Counted from the first letter of the stretch, positions 25,354 to 37,605 are shown. The stretch is DNA of 64,000 nucleotides from Austropuccinia psidii (GCA_023105745.1 JALGQZ010000007.1:55533569-55597568), one strand, 5' to 3'. Translations and numbers: made by a program. The notes: generated from the sequence alone by a model not told the origin.

Positions 25354-26195
25354 TAATTTATAAAGTTTATCCAGTCCCCCCAATTACTGTGAATTGAAAA
25401 CTTCATGCCCAACCAAAAGCCCTGGGGTGGGCTGATGAATTTAAGAAACAAAGGAGGTTATATTTGTCCAATATTCCTCCCCCCTCAGAAAAGACCAACT
25501 ATTTTGGAGGTTTATTCAGATTGATTGATCTTTGTATATACAATTTATTCCAATTACCCCTCCTCAGTCCTATTTATTGCTTCCATTCCACCTCAGTCTC
25601 CTTTTTTATCAAAAATGTGGCACTTTTGTACTTAAAAATAGTCAGATTACAAACAAGAAATTTTGTTTTAAAAAAAAACCCTTATTGCACCTTCACTTGT
25701 CCCACCAAAACAATTCCCCCAATTCTTGGGATTCTGGTTCTTTATTGTCTAGATTGAATCCTTTTTATTTAAAGAAAATTAAAGGAAATTCATAAGTGGG
25801 AATTTTTTATATTAATTTTTTAAAAATAGTCATATTAAAAAGACTGGAAAAAAACCTTGGAAAAAAACACTTTTTGTGCCTTTACTTGTCCCACCAAAAA
25901 TAATTCCTAAAATTATGGGCTTCTGGTTCTTTATTTTCCAGATTTACCCCTTAAATTCAAAAAAAAGAAGGAAATTCATAAATGGAAAGATTTTAAATGA
26001 ATTTTTTTATGATATATGCCATTTTGTCATATTGGCCAAATTTGAGAATTCTGGCAAAAAAAAATATGGAAAAATTTGTGAATATTGACATCCCATTTTG
26101 GGAGAAATATGGCAAAAAAATTTAAAAAAACCTCAAAACTGATCCTGAGGATTTCTTTTTGAAAAATAAGGTCACTGATGTGTCTTTACCATAAA

Positions 26196-26255
26196 CGTAC
26201 GTGTTTTGGCCATGAATTGGTAAAATCACGTAAGGGCTTGTGTTTACCAACACCC
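26196..26255 (-). repeat. Right terminal inverted repeat of the MULE
   Basis: Reverse complement begins GGGTGTTGGTAAACACAAGC and contains the shared 'TTTTACCAATTCATGGCCAA' block that also occurs, in the same + orientation of 'ttggccat.aatt.gtaaaa', in the left terminus. Confidence 0.65.
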
Positions 26256-26768
26256 TAACTCAAATAGAACAATCTTCTTATTCCTTACCTCATGGGGGTG
26301 GAATAGCACAAGAATTGAATTTAGTAGGTTTCTCACCAGTGAATTGTCTTCAATTTCTCAAAGAGAAGTGATTGCGTCTGAATGATATGAAGTAATTTGC
26401 AACACATCAACTCCTTGATTTCATTGACCAATAAGATGTGGCACATTCATTGAAATTGCAATAAATACTTATGACACATTGCTTTTGGTGAGCTTGTGGT
26501 TCTAAAATTCTTTTATTCTAAAAAATTGCTTGAAAATTGAACTCATTTAAATTGATATTGAGCTTATTTGTTTTCCTAAACCTTTTCCAATTTCACCAAA
26601 ATTGATATCACCTTAAAAAAGAATCAATAGTATATTTAGCTTATTTTATTTGCACCACTATCAGAACTCTGACACTTTATATTTTGATCCTGAAATTGTC
26701 ATTCAAGTTAGCAATCCATTTGTCACCATCTATATACTCAATAAAATTCCTACTGTATACCACAACCA
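26256..26768. other. Unassigned sequence right of the MULE
   Basis: About 510 bp, AT-rich, with no supported gene or repeat end. Confidence 0.4.
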
Positions 26769-27762
26769 ATGCAACAAACCACAATCTTTTCAACACAATT
26801 AGCTCAACTTTCAAATTTCTCCCCAGAGTCTGGAAGTGAAATATCTGATATGGACAGTAGTAATGAATTAGGAATTGAAGTAGAGAGCCTGGAACCTGAA
26901 AATAATCTAGATCCACCAGTTCTTCCAGAATTTGAGCATAAACTAATTTTTAATGTTTTTAATACTTCAATACCTGATAATTTTTTATAGCCTTTATTGC
27001 ATCTCAGCCTCCAAGCTCTCAAAACCCAAATTTGAAAAGGTATGATAAGGAAAAGAGTGTTGAACCTTGGGCACTGACAGAAGATGTTAGACAAGATGAA
27101 GTAGTTTTTAGTGGAAAGCTTAAAAATTGATAAAAGTAATCATTAGTCTCCAGCATAACAAAAAAATTACTCAGACAGGAAAAAGTAAAAAATGATAGTA
27201 AAATTACTGATTATGTATGTAAAAAGATTGGTGAAGCAATGAGGCTCCTCAAGATGGATTTTAATTATAAGTTCATGAGTAGCTGCATACAAAATTGAAA
27301 ACAAAGGCTGCTTACAATATATGGAAAGGTGTGGAGGTTGGTGGATCTCTACCTTAAGGATCTCAAGTAAAAGGTTTAGGAAAATGACCAGATATAAATT
27401 AAACCAAAAAACAACAAAAAATGCTTTACCTTTGAAGCTTCAAAAGATTTTCTTCATCAAGCTGATGACATCATTGATCTTGAAGTTGACTATAATGATT
27501 ATGGAGGTCTGAAAGCTGGTACCCACCCAGAACTCAATGAGATGAGCCACAATAAGACACCTCCTTCCTCTTCTCAAAATATTCAAGAATCCCATGAAAG
27601 TGAGAAGCTTGAACATGATACAATGGGTGGAGATATGACTGATATAATTACTGAACCTTAGCCCAAAGCATAAACCTTGGCTAATGGTCAAGGAATTTCT
27701 TCATAAGGAATTGAAGAGTTTGGAAATATTTTGAATTATAATTCTAATATTACTCAAGAACC
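26769..27762 (+). pseudogene. Unknown coding-like remnant, 5' part, split by the Ty3 insertion
   Basis: An acidic open frame starts at 26769 (SPESGSEISDMDSSNELG ..). Frame-switched segments follow: EPWALTEDVRQDEVVFSGKL near 27063, TFEASKDFLHQADDIIDLEV near 27430, GGLKAGTHPELNEMS near 27504 and SEKLEHDTMGGDMTDIITEP near 27600. The composition looks protein-like, but I know no family for it. It contains several stops. The final frame (NSNITQEP) is cut at 27762 by the LTR. I cannot say whether it is a host gene or another element. Confidence 0.4.
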
Positions 27763-29420
27763 TGTCACAACCATGAGTTTTGGCCCTCCTCCTTGATGGC
27801 TGCGGCAATCCAACCTGGAGCGCAAATGGGGCCAATTGGTCATGTCATGTCCTTTATGGCCAATTGGCCCCTTGGGTGTTTTATGGTTTTTACACCATAG
27901 CCCCTCTCAACCATCATTTATGGCCTCAGGCCATATCCTGCCATCATTGGCCTTCTTGGCCAATTTCCACCTCACCAACCCCCAGGCCTTCATCTTTTAT
28001 TTTAGGCCTGGGGGGGTCCTTTTATCTTCCAGGGGGTTCTGGACCACCTAGCCATCATCATTGGCCCCTGGCCAACCCCTTTCATTATGGGGGTTTTGGC
28101 CTAAATGCCCTTTTTGGGCCATTTAGGCCCCCTACGGCTTCTACGGTCCGTAGGCCAATTAGGCCCCTTTTGGCCCAATCCAATGAGGCCAAAAGGGGCC
28201 AAAGGGGCCGGCCACCTAGGCCTCGAACCACAATTGGGCCCACCTGAGCCAATTTTGGCCATGACTTCCTTGGACCCAAAAATGACCAAATCCCTCTTGG
28301 ACACTATTTTGGCCATAAATCCCGTAGGACCCAATTTTGGCCATAGACCACCATGGCCTCTGGCAACCACCAGAGGCCACCAGATAAGCTCAGCAAAGTC
28401 TTCCCCTCAACTTAAGGGGAATTCCTTCCTTTCCTTCATGCACTCCATACCCAAGATTGCAAGTGTGGTGCATATATGGTATTATATACCATTATGCACC
28501 ATTTTTGCTCAGCAATCCAATGGTGACGTTTTCAGGACCCAATTCCCCCTTTCCATTTCAAGGTCCATAATTCCAACGCCCATTTCGAAGGAGGACTTTT
28601 CAGCTCATCAGTCTGGCAATCCATGGCGGCAATTCAGAAGATCATTCAAGGATCCCAACCACCTGTACCTGCAGGAGTTGGGTTGGTACAATTCATTCAG
28701 GATTATTCTAAGGTAAATTCTCAAGAGGTATTACATCATTTAAATCAGTTGTCAAGACATCAAGTATTCAATACTCCTTGGACAACCCAATTCATCCGTA
28801 CAGGCCTTACTCAATCAACCTGTATGGCCTTGGCCCAATTGGGCCATTTCTTATTCCACTGTGTGAATTCCATCACACAGTTCAAATTTCAAGATGGCCA
28901 GAACTGTATTTCCCAATTCGGACAATACAATCATTGATCCACCTTCCAGGATCAATCTTCCAGCTTTTCACATATACCGGCCACCTTTCATCACCTGGGG
29001 ACTTTTTACCCAGTTAATTAATATATTGGATTTATTTTTATCCTTATTTTCTTTTACATTATTAAAGCTAATACTGATAATCTTAAGTCAGTCATTAGCA
29101 CCTTTTTTCTCTTTTCTTTCTTCGCCTGTCAGTGGATATTGGTGGTCATATCCTTTACTAATTCCATTGTTCCTTCTGGCAGGTTGAAACAGTGAATTGA
29201 GGATTCACTTGGTTGGCTTCTTGGCTTTTGGCTTCTTTTGTTTTGGGCCTCTGGCTTCATTCTTCTTACCCTTTGTCATCTTTGGCATATTTGTCCTTTC
29301 TCTATTTCCTGCTTAAGAAATATATTCCATAGTATTTCTTATCATCTTTTGGAGCCCTCCAAGTGAGTTCTTGATTCCTGAGTGCCATGCCCTCTTGCTT
29401 CTATAAGAGCCCCTGTGACA
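27763..29420 (+). repeat. 5' LTR of the chromovirus (family S long form, 1658 bp)
   Basis: The left 600 bp is unusually rich in GGCC. The right 410 bp matches the family-S short form (16183, 53539). The presumed R start is 'agttaattaatata' at 29012-29025, which pairs exactly with 29422-29435. The LTR differs from the 3' LTR at a few percent of positions, several of them CG versus TG/CA, and by a 54-bp unit present twice in the 3' LTR. Open frames here are chance products of composition. Confidence 0.93.
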
Positions 29421-30125
29421 TTATATTAATTAACTCATAATTTCTTTTCATTCTATTCATTCATTCTTCATCAATTTCATTCATTCATTCATCGAAATTA
29501 TGACTCTTTAACGCTTATGAAAATTTATGATTCTCTGTCACCTCTCAATTTTCTCTCATTCATTTCTTCACTCTGAAAATTGAAAGCTGACCCAATTTTT
29601 ATCTTCTGTATCTTTCCAATCTCATTTTTCATTATCATCAATTTTACTCTTATCCGTAATTCAGGCGTTTTTATCTTTAATCCTCAAATTATTCATCAGA
29701 TTATTCAGACACGTTCTTCATATCAGGATTCATTTTGATTTATTCCTCAAGAATTTTGATTTTGGAAGAATTCACTTGGAATTGATTTGATTGACCAATT
29801 TGACATAATTGAAAATTGACATCAAGATAATTGATTGACCTGAAGATTTTATTGATTTGCTGATTATTCACATCAAGAATTCATTTTGATTGATTGACTT
29901 TCTGCAAGATTCTGATTTGATTTTATTGTGATTGATTTGATTCATTGATTTACTTCAAGACATTTATTTTGCTTTTGACTTCAAGACTTCATTTGATTTT
30001 GATTTATTGACGTACTTGAAGATTTTCACTTGATTCCTTTATTTCCTCAAGATTTGATTGTTGATTCTTTACTTCAAGATAATTTTGAATTTCCTTTCAT
30101 TGATTTGATTTATTATTCCTGAATC
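29421..30125 (+). other. Untranslated leader of the chromovirus
   Basis: About 700 bp of low-complexity 'ttgattgatttgattgac' and 'cattcattcatc' sequence lies between the priming site and gag. The leader after the 53539-54300 LTR has the same style and shared blocks (attatgactctttaa). Confidence 0.8.
29422..29435 (+). promoter_or_regulatory. Candidate self-priming primer-binding site
   Basis: tatattaattaact, one base after the LTR end, is the exact reverse complement of 29012-29025 inside the LTR. The geometry (primer 3' end toward the LTR) fits Tf1-type self-priming, in which the 5' end of the element RNA replaces a tRNA. There is no TGG-type tRNA site at this position. Confidence 0.65.
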
Positions 30126-31421
30126 ATGCCAGTTGAACATTCACCTCCTGAAAGAGAGACCAGATCTCAGGCCAGAACTCAAGCTGTTCTGACTCCAACT
30201 TCAAGGGCCCCTCTTGATGGTACCCCAGCAGTTTCTCAACTGAGGGCCAGATTGGACAGAGGACCGACTTTGGAAGGAGCAGAACCATCCAGGAAGGAAG
30301 GAAGAGGGCCAAGGAGATCAATCTCATTATCAGGAGTGGTTGGCGGATTCCCAGGACTTTCAAGAACCAGTCCCAAGGTTCAAGGTCAAGATGATGAAGA
30401 GGAAGAGTCTAATGGCACTGAGGCTGCTCCTGCTCCTGTGGGAGCATCTGAAGGCACCAGAGGACCAACTCTAGCCCAGTCTGATCAGCCTGTCTCTCAT
30501 CAGTCCGAACCATCTTTATTGGCCATCATGAAGCAGATGACTCAAATTATGGCCAATCTTCAAGCAGCTTCTTCCTCTGAGTCATCAAGACCACCAGCCT
30601 TCAAGACTCCCTCTATGAAGGCTCCAGAATGCTTTGATGGGACTCAACCCTTCAAAGTCAGAAGCTTCATTCAATCTTGTCAACTCATCTTTAATAATGA
30701 TCTGGCAAACTTCTCTCCAGATAGAAAGAAGGTTCTTTATGCCACTTCATTCTTAGTTGGCAGGGCTGCAAAATGGATTGAGCCTTATCTTTCCAATCTC
30801 AATAATAAAGACTCAAGTTACCTTCTCAATTCCTGGCCACTGTTTGAATCCCAATTGTTCACTTTATTTGGAGACCCAAATGAAGTTAGAAAAGATAAAG
30901 CAGAATTGGATGGCCTTAGGATGAAAGAAGGTGGGCATGTTGCTTGATATATTGCCGATTTCAGGAGTTTGGTTTCAAGAATCGGGGATTGGGGTGAAAG
31001 GGCTCTCATTCATCATTTCAGGAAGGGCTTGGCCTCCAGAATTCTGGATCAATTAGCCTCCCATCCTTCAAATATTGATTCTCTTCAAGACTTAATGGAC
31101 GTCAGCCTGGAACTTGATACCAGGTACCATGAGAGGCAAAAGGAGAAGAAGCCTGAAGCCTTGAAGTCTCACTCTTCTCATCATCAAGTTTCTTCAAGCT
31201 CAAGGCATAAGAAGAAATTTCATTCTCAAAAGCGGGACAAGCCCCATTCTTCTTTGTTGAATAAAGATTTCAAGCTCATGAACTCTGAAAAAGAAAGAAG
31301 AATCAAAGAGGGTCTTTGTACCTATTGTGGTGGGAAGCATAGTCTTGAGTCCTGTTTCAAAAGGCCTCAAAACAAGCTTACCCAACCGTCAGGCAAACTT
31401 CCCAGCCAGGGAAAAGCCTGA
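30126..31421 (+). pseudogene. gag: gag of the chromovirus (one in-frame stop)
   Basis: The frame opens at ATG 30126 (MPVEHSPPERETRSQARTQ..) and runs to a stop at 31419, with a single TGA at 30945-30947 where the sequence otherwise continues (..GGHVA*YIADFRSLVSRIG). The N-terminal 130 residues are a disordered, Ser/Pro/acid-rich stretch. A Ty3-type capsid region follows (FDGTQPFKVRSFIQSCQLIF, KVLYATSFLVGRAAKWIEPY). A single nucleocapsid zinc knuckle, [13 protein letters not shown], lies near the end, spaced C-X2-C-X3-H-X4-C. Pol follows 14 bp after the gag stop in another frame. Without the TGA the protein would be about 430 residues. Confidence 0.88.
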
Positions 31422-31435
31422 GTGAAGATCATGTT

Positions 31436-34400
31436 GTGTTCAATGGTCTTCACAGTTTTCCTTCCAGAGCACAATTGTGCATTCTGAATACTGGTGTCAA
31501 AAATTCTCTTAAATTTTTTGTTTTTTCTTCTCTTTCTGATGTTTTTTACAGTATTCTCATTGATTCTGGTGCTACACACTCATTTATTGCAAAGCAGTTT
31601 GTTCACAAGTACTCATTGACTACGTCAGAACTTCCAGAGAAGATTCCTCTTATCATTTTGGACTCCTCTGAGTCCCCTTCCTTATTTGTGACTCACCATA
31701 CTAAATATATGGTTGAGCTCCCTTCCTTCCCAAGCTTTGAATGGGACTTTTTAGTCATTGATACTCCCAAGGGAGAAGACCTCATATTGGGCTTTGACTT
31801 TCTCAATCATTTTAATCCTTCTATTGATTGGAGGCAAGGGCTGATCACCTTTAATCCTGTTCATTTGGACTATTCTGATCCTTCTAATTCTGTCCGTAAT
31901 GACTTTTCTTCTGCCAAGTCTTGTGCAGCTCTGGTTGGTGATTCTAGAACACCATCATTTCCATCTTCTGTCCATATTCCTTCCCTTAATTCCCCACAGT
32001 CATTACTATCTCCTAGAGCTGAAGTCTTCAAAGAGATTCAAGATGTTGGAGAAGATAATTCTGTATCTTCACTTCACCTCTTATTTGGGAATATGGACCT
32101 TCCTCCTTCATCCTATCATGACTCCCTGGAGGAGTTGTGGGATGAAGAGGAAGAGCCAGAAGAAGTAGAAACCGTGATGAAGGTTGTTCCTTCTGACTAT
32201 CACCAATATCTGGATGTATTCTCCAAGGTGAAAGCAGAAAAACTTCCTCCTCACCATGCCTGTGATCATCATATCGAGCTGGAGGGGTCTCTACCTCCAG
32301 TTGGGGTGATCTACTCTTTATCCAAACAAGAGTCAGATACACTCAGGGCCTACATTTCAGAGAATGTAGAGAAAGGTTTCATCCGGCCAAGCTCCTCTTC
32401 AACAGGAGCACCTGTTCTTTTCGTCAAAAAGAAAGATGGTGGCCTCCGTTTGTGTGTTGATTACCGCAAACTCAATGCTGTTACTAGGAAGAACAAGTAT
32501 CCTGTTCCGCCTATGAATCAGCTTCTCAATGTCTTTAATGGTTCTTCTATCTTCTCCAAGATTGATTTGCGTGGTGCATATAACCTGCTCAGAATCAAGG
32601 AGGGTGATGAACATTTGACTTGTTTTAGAACTAAATATGGCAGTTCTGAGTACTTGGTTATGCCGTTTGGGCTCACCAATGCTCCTGCTTCTTTTCAAAA
32701 TCTTGTCAATGATATCTTCCAAGATTTGCTTGATGTTTATGTTGTGGTTTATTTAGACGATATTATGGTCTTTTCCAAGTCTGAGGAAGAGCATGTCACT
32801 CATGTGTCCACTGTTCTTTCCAGACTTAGGGCCAATAATCTTTTTGCTAAGGCGTCCAAATGCCTTTTTCATGTTTCTAGTGTTGAATACCTTGGTTATG
32901 TTGTTTCTGCTGAAGGCCTCAAGATGGACCAAGCAAAGGTACAGCAGATTCTCAATTGGCCTCCTCCAAGAAGCCTCAAGGCACTTCAATCCTTTCTCGG
33001 CTTTGCCAATTTTTACCGCCGTTTCATCAAGAATTATTCAAAGAAGATCAGTTAACTCACCAGCTTCCTCAAGAAAGATTCCTGTTTCCCCCTCAATGAG
33101 GAAGCTTTTAGTCAGTTTCATCAACTCAAAGAGGTTTTCACCACCGCTCCAATCCTTCTCTACCCACCATTGTAGAGACCGATGCATCCGATTATGCCTT
33201 GGGTGCTGTACTGAGTCAGGTCTCTGACTCAGGAAAACATCCCATTGCATTCGGCAGCCGCAAGCTTATTCCAGCGGAGCTTAACTATGAGATTCATGAC
33301 AAGGAACTCCTTGGCATAGTCTGGGCTCTCAAGCACTGGAGGGCTTTTCTTCTTTCTCTGTCTTCCCCTTTCGAAGTTCTCACCGATCATTCTTCTCTTC
33401 AGTACTTTATGTCATCAAAGATCCTTACTCGCCGTCAAGCCCGTTGGGCTGAATTCCTTTCTGAATTTCATTTCTCAATCACTTACCGCCCTGGCCGCCT
33501 GGCTACTCTTCTGGATGCTTTATCACGTCAGGATGACGTTTATCTGGAGAGGGGGGAGGATTTCATCAGCAAGAATCCAATGAATTTTCAGCAACTCATT
33601 AAGCAAGATGAAGTTCAATCCTCAAAGTTCTTTGCAGTCAGGGTGGAGTCATTTTCAAATCTGATTGACTCAATTCAGAAGGCAGTTTGGCAAGATCCTC
33701 AGTACAGAAGTATCCTTGAAGATTTGGGTAAAGGTAAATCTGTCCAAGATTATTCTCTTGATTCCTCCTCCCAACTTCTTCTCTTCAAAGATCGGGTGGT
33801 AGTCCCAAATGACTCCACAATTCAACTCAGCATTCTTCAAAAGCGTCACGATTCTCCTCTAGCTGGACACCCTGGCCAAGAGAAGACTCTCAAACTTGTC
33901 AAGTGGGATTTCCACTGGTCCGGCATGACTCAATTCATCAAGGATTATGTTTCATCCTGTCAACAGTGTTCAAGAAACAAGAATATTCATCATAAGAAGT
34001 TTGTATTCCTCAAGCCTCTTCCAATTCCAAATGGTCCTTGGATTTGCCTCTCAATGGATTTCATCACTCAACTGCCACTGTCCAATTCCTTTGACTCAAT
34101 CCTTGTCATAGTGGACAGATTCTCAAAAATGGCGGTTTTTATTCCAACAATGTCTTCAATCACTTCACTGGATTTGGCCCATTTATTCATCAAGAATATT
34201 TTCTCAAAGCATGGCGTTCCATCAAGCATTGTCAGTGATAGAGGTTCACTCTTCGTTTCTTCCTTCTGGACCAATCTTTGTCAGCAGCTCAAGATTTCAA
34301 GAGACTTGTCAACTGCTTATCACCCAGAAACTGGTGGACAGACAGAGAGGGTAAATCAGATACTAGAAAAGTATCTTTGGATGTATGTCAGTTATCATCA

Positions 34401-35121
34401 AGATGATTGGAACACCTGGCTCCCTCTGGCTGAATTTGCCTACAATAATTCTGATCACTCTTCAACCAAGCAATCACCGTTTTTCACTGTTTATGGAAGA
34501 GATCCACAATTTGATTCAGTTCAAATCACTCAAGACACTCCTGCTGGAAAGTTATCAACAAAAATCCAATCAGTACAGCAAGATGTCAAGAGAGAACTTG
34601 AAATCGCCATAAGCCGGTTTAAGAGGTATGCAGATAAAGGTAGAGCAAGCCCACCTGTTTTCAATCCTGGTGACATGGTATGGCTTTCTTCCAAGAACAT
34701 CAAATCAACCAGACCCACCAAAAAACTATCCGAAAGATGGTTGGGTCCTTTTACAATCTTGAAGAAAGTCAGTTCTCATGCTTACCACCTCAAGCTTCCA
34801 TCTCAATGGAAATACATCCATCCAGTCTTCCATATCTCACTTTTGGAACCAGTCAAGACATCAACAATCCCAAAGCGGCATCAAGAGCCTCCTCTTCCAA
34901 TCATCATTGAAGAAGAAGAGGAATGGGAAGTCTCTCAAATACTGGACTCAAAGCTCAAGAGAAGAAAATTATTGTATCTGGTGGAATGGAAAGGTTTCAG
35001 TCAAGACCCAGAAAGATCCACTTGGGAACCAGCCGAAAACCTCAAGAACTGTCCTGAACTTGTCAAAGATTTTCATTCTCTATATCCTGACAAGCCAGGT
35101 CCCAGTTCTTCAAAAGCTTGA
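31436..35121 (+). pseudogene. pol: pol of the chromovirus: protease, RT, RNase H, integrase, chromodomain (two lesions)
   Basis: The first part, 31436-33055, carries the aspartic protease ([11 protein letters not shown], Asp at about residue 43) and reverse transcriptase ([34 protein letters not shown] at about residue 438). It ends at TAA 33053, just before KKDSCFPLNEEAF continues in the same frame. A one-base loss near 33170 then shifts the frame into 33199-35121. That part holds RNase H (KHPIAFGSRKLIPAELNY, LTDHSSLQYF), the integrase HHCC finger (HPGQEKTL .. CQQC), the DDE core (SMDFITQL, IVSDRGSLF, TERVNQILEKYL) and a C-terminal chromodomain (WEVSQILDSKL .. YLVEWKGFSQ .. STWEPAENL). The two lesions make this copy dependent on a partner. 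All catalytic motifs are otherwise present. Confidence 0.95.
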
Positions 35122-35911
35122 TTCATTTATGGTGCTTGGTGGGGAGAGGAATTACCAAAAGTAAGTCCCACTCCTGGTATGCACCTTTTGCGGTATTCTA
35201 CCCTTATCTGTTGTAAGCATCACCTTGGCCACTCTGTGAGCACTTTGCAATTTTGGACACAGATCTTGGCCTGGCTTTTCAACATTCAATTCCAAAATTA
35301 TGGCCATTTTCACTTGGACAAATGGACCATTCACCCTGTTACTTCTTTTCCAAGTTTCCCAATTCAATCCAATCCTTAACAAGTTTGTTTTCCTTTCATG
35401 GCACTGGTGGGATTGGCAACTACCAAAAGTAAGTTCCTCTCCCGGTGTGCACTTCCCTGAGGGGTCTACAATCTGTCCAAAACATCACCTTGGCCACTTT
35501 GTGAGCACCTGGCACCAAATCTCTTTTCCAGGTACCCTGGCCACTCTCAAGTCAATTCTCAAAATCCATGATGAAGATTGGACTCCCCCTCAAAATTTTT
35601 CTTTTTATTTTCTTTTTCTGTTTTGTTTCATTTTCTTTTATTTTCTTTCTTTATCATTTCGATTTTTTTTTATTATAATCTTTATGCCAAAATTCTACGT
35701 CAATTCAATCCTTCAACATTTTCAAAGCCAAATGTCAAGAGAAGACTACGTGAACTTCAATTCATATGCCAACACTATTATCAGTTCAACATTTTTCTTT
35801 TCAAAGATCAAATACCTCTGGAATCCCTCTGTCCAATCCGTCTTAATAGCCTCAACAGGCTTCTACCTTATCTTGGTGCTCAGGAGCTCACCATTCAAGG
35901 TAGGGGGGTAC
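35122..35911 (+). other. 3' untranslated part of the chromovirus with polypurine tract
   Basis: About 790 bp from the pol stop to the 3' LTR. It contains two related 'taccaaaagtaagtcc.ctc.tggt.tgcac' blocks (about 35152 and 35423). The tract 'caaggtaggggggta' (35896-35910) immediately before the LTR is the polypurine primer site. Confidence 0.75.
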
Positions 35912-37605
35912 TGTCACAACCACGAGTTTTGGCCCTCCTCCTTGATGGCTGCGGCAATCCAACCTGGAGCCCAGATGGGGCCAATTGGTCACGTCATGTC
36001 CTTTATGGCCAATTGGCCCCCTTGGGTGCTTTATGGTTTTTACGCCATAGCCCCTCTCAACCATCATTTATGGCCTCAGGCCATATCCTGCCATCATTGG
36101 CCTTCTTGGCCAATTTCCACCTCACCAACCCCCAGGCCTTCATCTTTTATTTTAGGCCTGGGGGGGTCCTTTTATCTTCCAGGGGGTTCTGGACCACCTA
36201 GCCATTATCATTGGCCCCTGGCCAACCCCTTTCATTATGGGGGTTTTGGCCTAAATGGCCTTTTTGGGCCATTTAGGCCCCCTACGGCTTCTACGGTCCG
36301 TAGGCCAATTAGGCCCCTTTTGGCCCAATCCAATGAGGCCAAAAGGGGCCAAAGGGGCCAGCCACCTAGGCCCCAAGGCCAGGTGGGCCCACCTGAGCCA
36401 ATTTTGGCCATGACTTCCTTGGACCCAAAAATGACCAAATCCCTCTTGGACACTATTTTGGCCATGACTTCCTTGGACCCAAAAATGACCAAATCCCTCT
36501 TGGACACTATTTTGGCCATAAATCCCGTAGGACCACCATGGCCTCTGGCAACCACCAGAGGCCATTAGATCAGCTCAGCAAAGCCTTCCCCTCAACTTAA
36601 GGGGAATTCCTTCCTTTCCTTCATGCACTCCGTACCCAAGATTGCAAGTGTGGTGCATATATGGTATTATATACCATTATGCACCATTTTTGCTCAGCAA
36701 TCCAATGGTGACGTTTTCAGGACCCAATTCCACCTTTCCATTTCAAGGTCCATAATTCCAACGCCCATTTCGAAGGAGGACTTTTCAGCTCATCAGTCTG
36801 GCAATCCATGGCGGCAATTCAGAAGATCATTCAAGGATCCCAACCACCTGTACCTACAGGAGTTGGGTTGGTACAATTCATTCAGGATTATTCTAAGGTC
36901 AATTCACAAGAGGTATTACATCATTTAAATCAGTTGTCAAGACATCAAGTATTCAATACTCCTTGGACAACCCAATTCATCCGTACAGGCCTTACTCAAT
37001 CAACCTGTATGGCCTTGGCCCAATTGGGCCATTTCTTATTCCACTGTGTGAATTCCATCACATAGTTCAAATTTCAAGATGGCCAGAACTGTATTTCCCG
37101 ATTCGGACAATACAGTCATTGATCCACCTTCCAGGATCAATCTTCCAGCTTTTCACATATACCAGCCACCTTTCATCACCTGGGGACTTTTTCCCCAGTT
37201 AATTAATATATTGGATTTATTTTTATCCTTATTTTCTTTTACATTATTAAAGTTAATACCGATAATCTTAAGTCAGTCATTAGCACCTTTTTTCTCTTTT
37301 CTTTCTTTGCCTGTCAGTGGATATTGGTGGTCATATCCTTTACTAATTCCATTGTTCCTTCTGGCAGGTTGAAACAGTGAGTTGAGGATTCACTTGGTTG
37401 GCTTCTTGGCTTTTGGCTTCTTTTGTTTTGGGCCTCTGGCTTCATTCTTCTTACCCTTTGTCATCTTTGGCATATTTGTCCTTTCTCTATTTCCTGCTTA
37501 AGAAATATATTCCATCGTATTTCTTATCATCTTTTGGAGCCCTCCAAGTGAGTTCTTGATTCCTGAGTGCCAGGCCCTCTTTCTTCCATAAGAGCCCCTG
37601 TGACA
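35912..37605 (+). repeat. 3' LTR of the chromovirus (1694 bp)
   Basis: Same boundaries and inner landmarks as the 5' LTR. It carries a 54-bp tandem duplication at 36411-36464 / 36465-36518 (tgacttccttggacccaaaa..) that is single in the 5' LTR, and lacks some sequence present there. The 422-residue frame running through it (35300-36568) is an artefact of GGCC-rich composition. Confidence 0.93.

Larger units (their letters stand above)
21850..26255 (+). mobile_element. MULE DNA transposon with TIRs and OTU domain (defective)
   Basis: The left end is GGGTATTGGTAAAAACAC; the right end, reverse complemented, is GGGTGTTGGTAAACACAAG. Flanking 21842-21849 (taattcaa) and 26256-26263 (taactcaa) match at 7 of 8 positions, as expected for an aged Mutator-type duplication. 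The block 'acgtgttttggccat.aatt.gtaaaa' occurs near both ends (about 21924 and 26200). Between them lie a MULE transposase pseudogene, an AT-hook and an OTU-type protease segment. Total length is 4.4 kb. Confidence 0.75.
27763..37605 (+). mobile_element. Full-length Ty3/gypsy chromovirus, TSD GAACC
   Basis: The 5' LTR (27763-29420) and 3' LTR (35912-37605) both start TGTCACAACCA and end AGCCCCTGTGACA. The five bases outside, 27758-27762 and 37606-37610, are both GAACC. The gag, protease, RT, RNase H, integrase and chromodomain order is that of a chromovirus. Only three coding lesions were seen (TGA in gag at 30945, TAA at 33053 and one frameshift near 33170 in pol). The insertion therefore looks fairly young, but this copy cannot make its own enzymes. 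Confidence 0.95.

Noticed and set aside
35300..36568. A 422-residue + frame and several overlapping frames, also at 27780-28716
   Set aside because: They run through the GGCC-rich LTRs of the chromovirus, occur in both LTRs and on both strands, and have no domain; the openness follows from composition.
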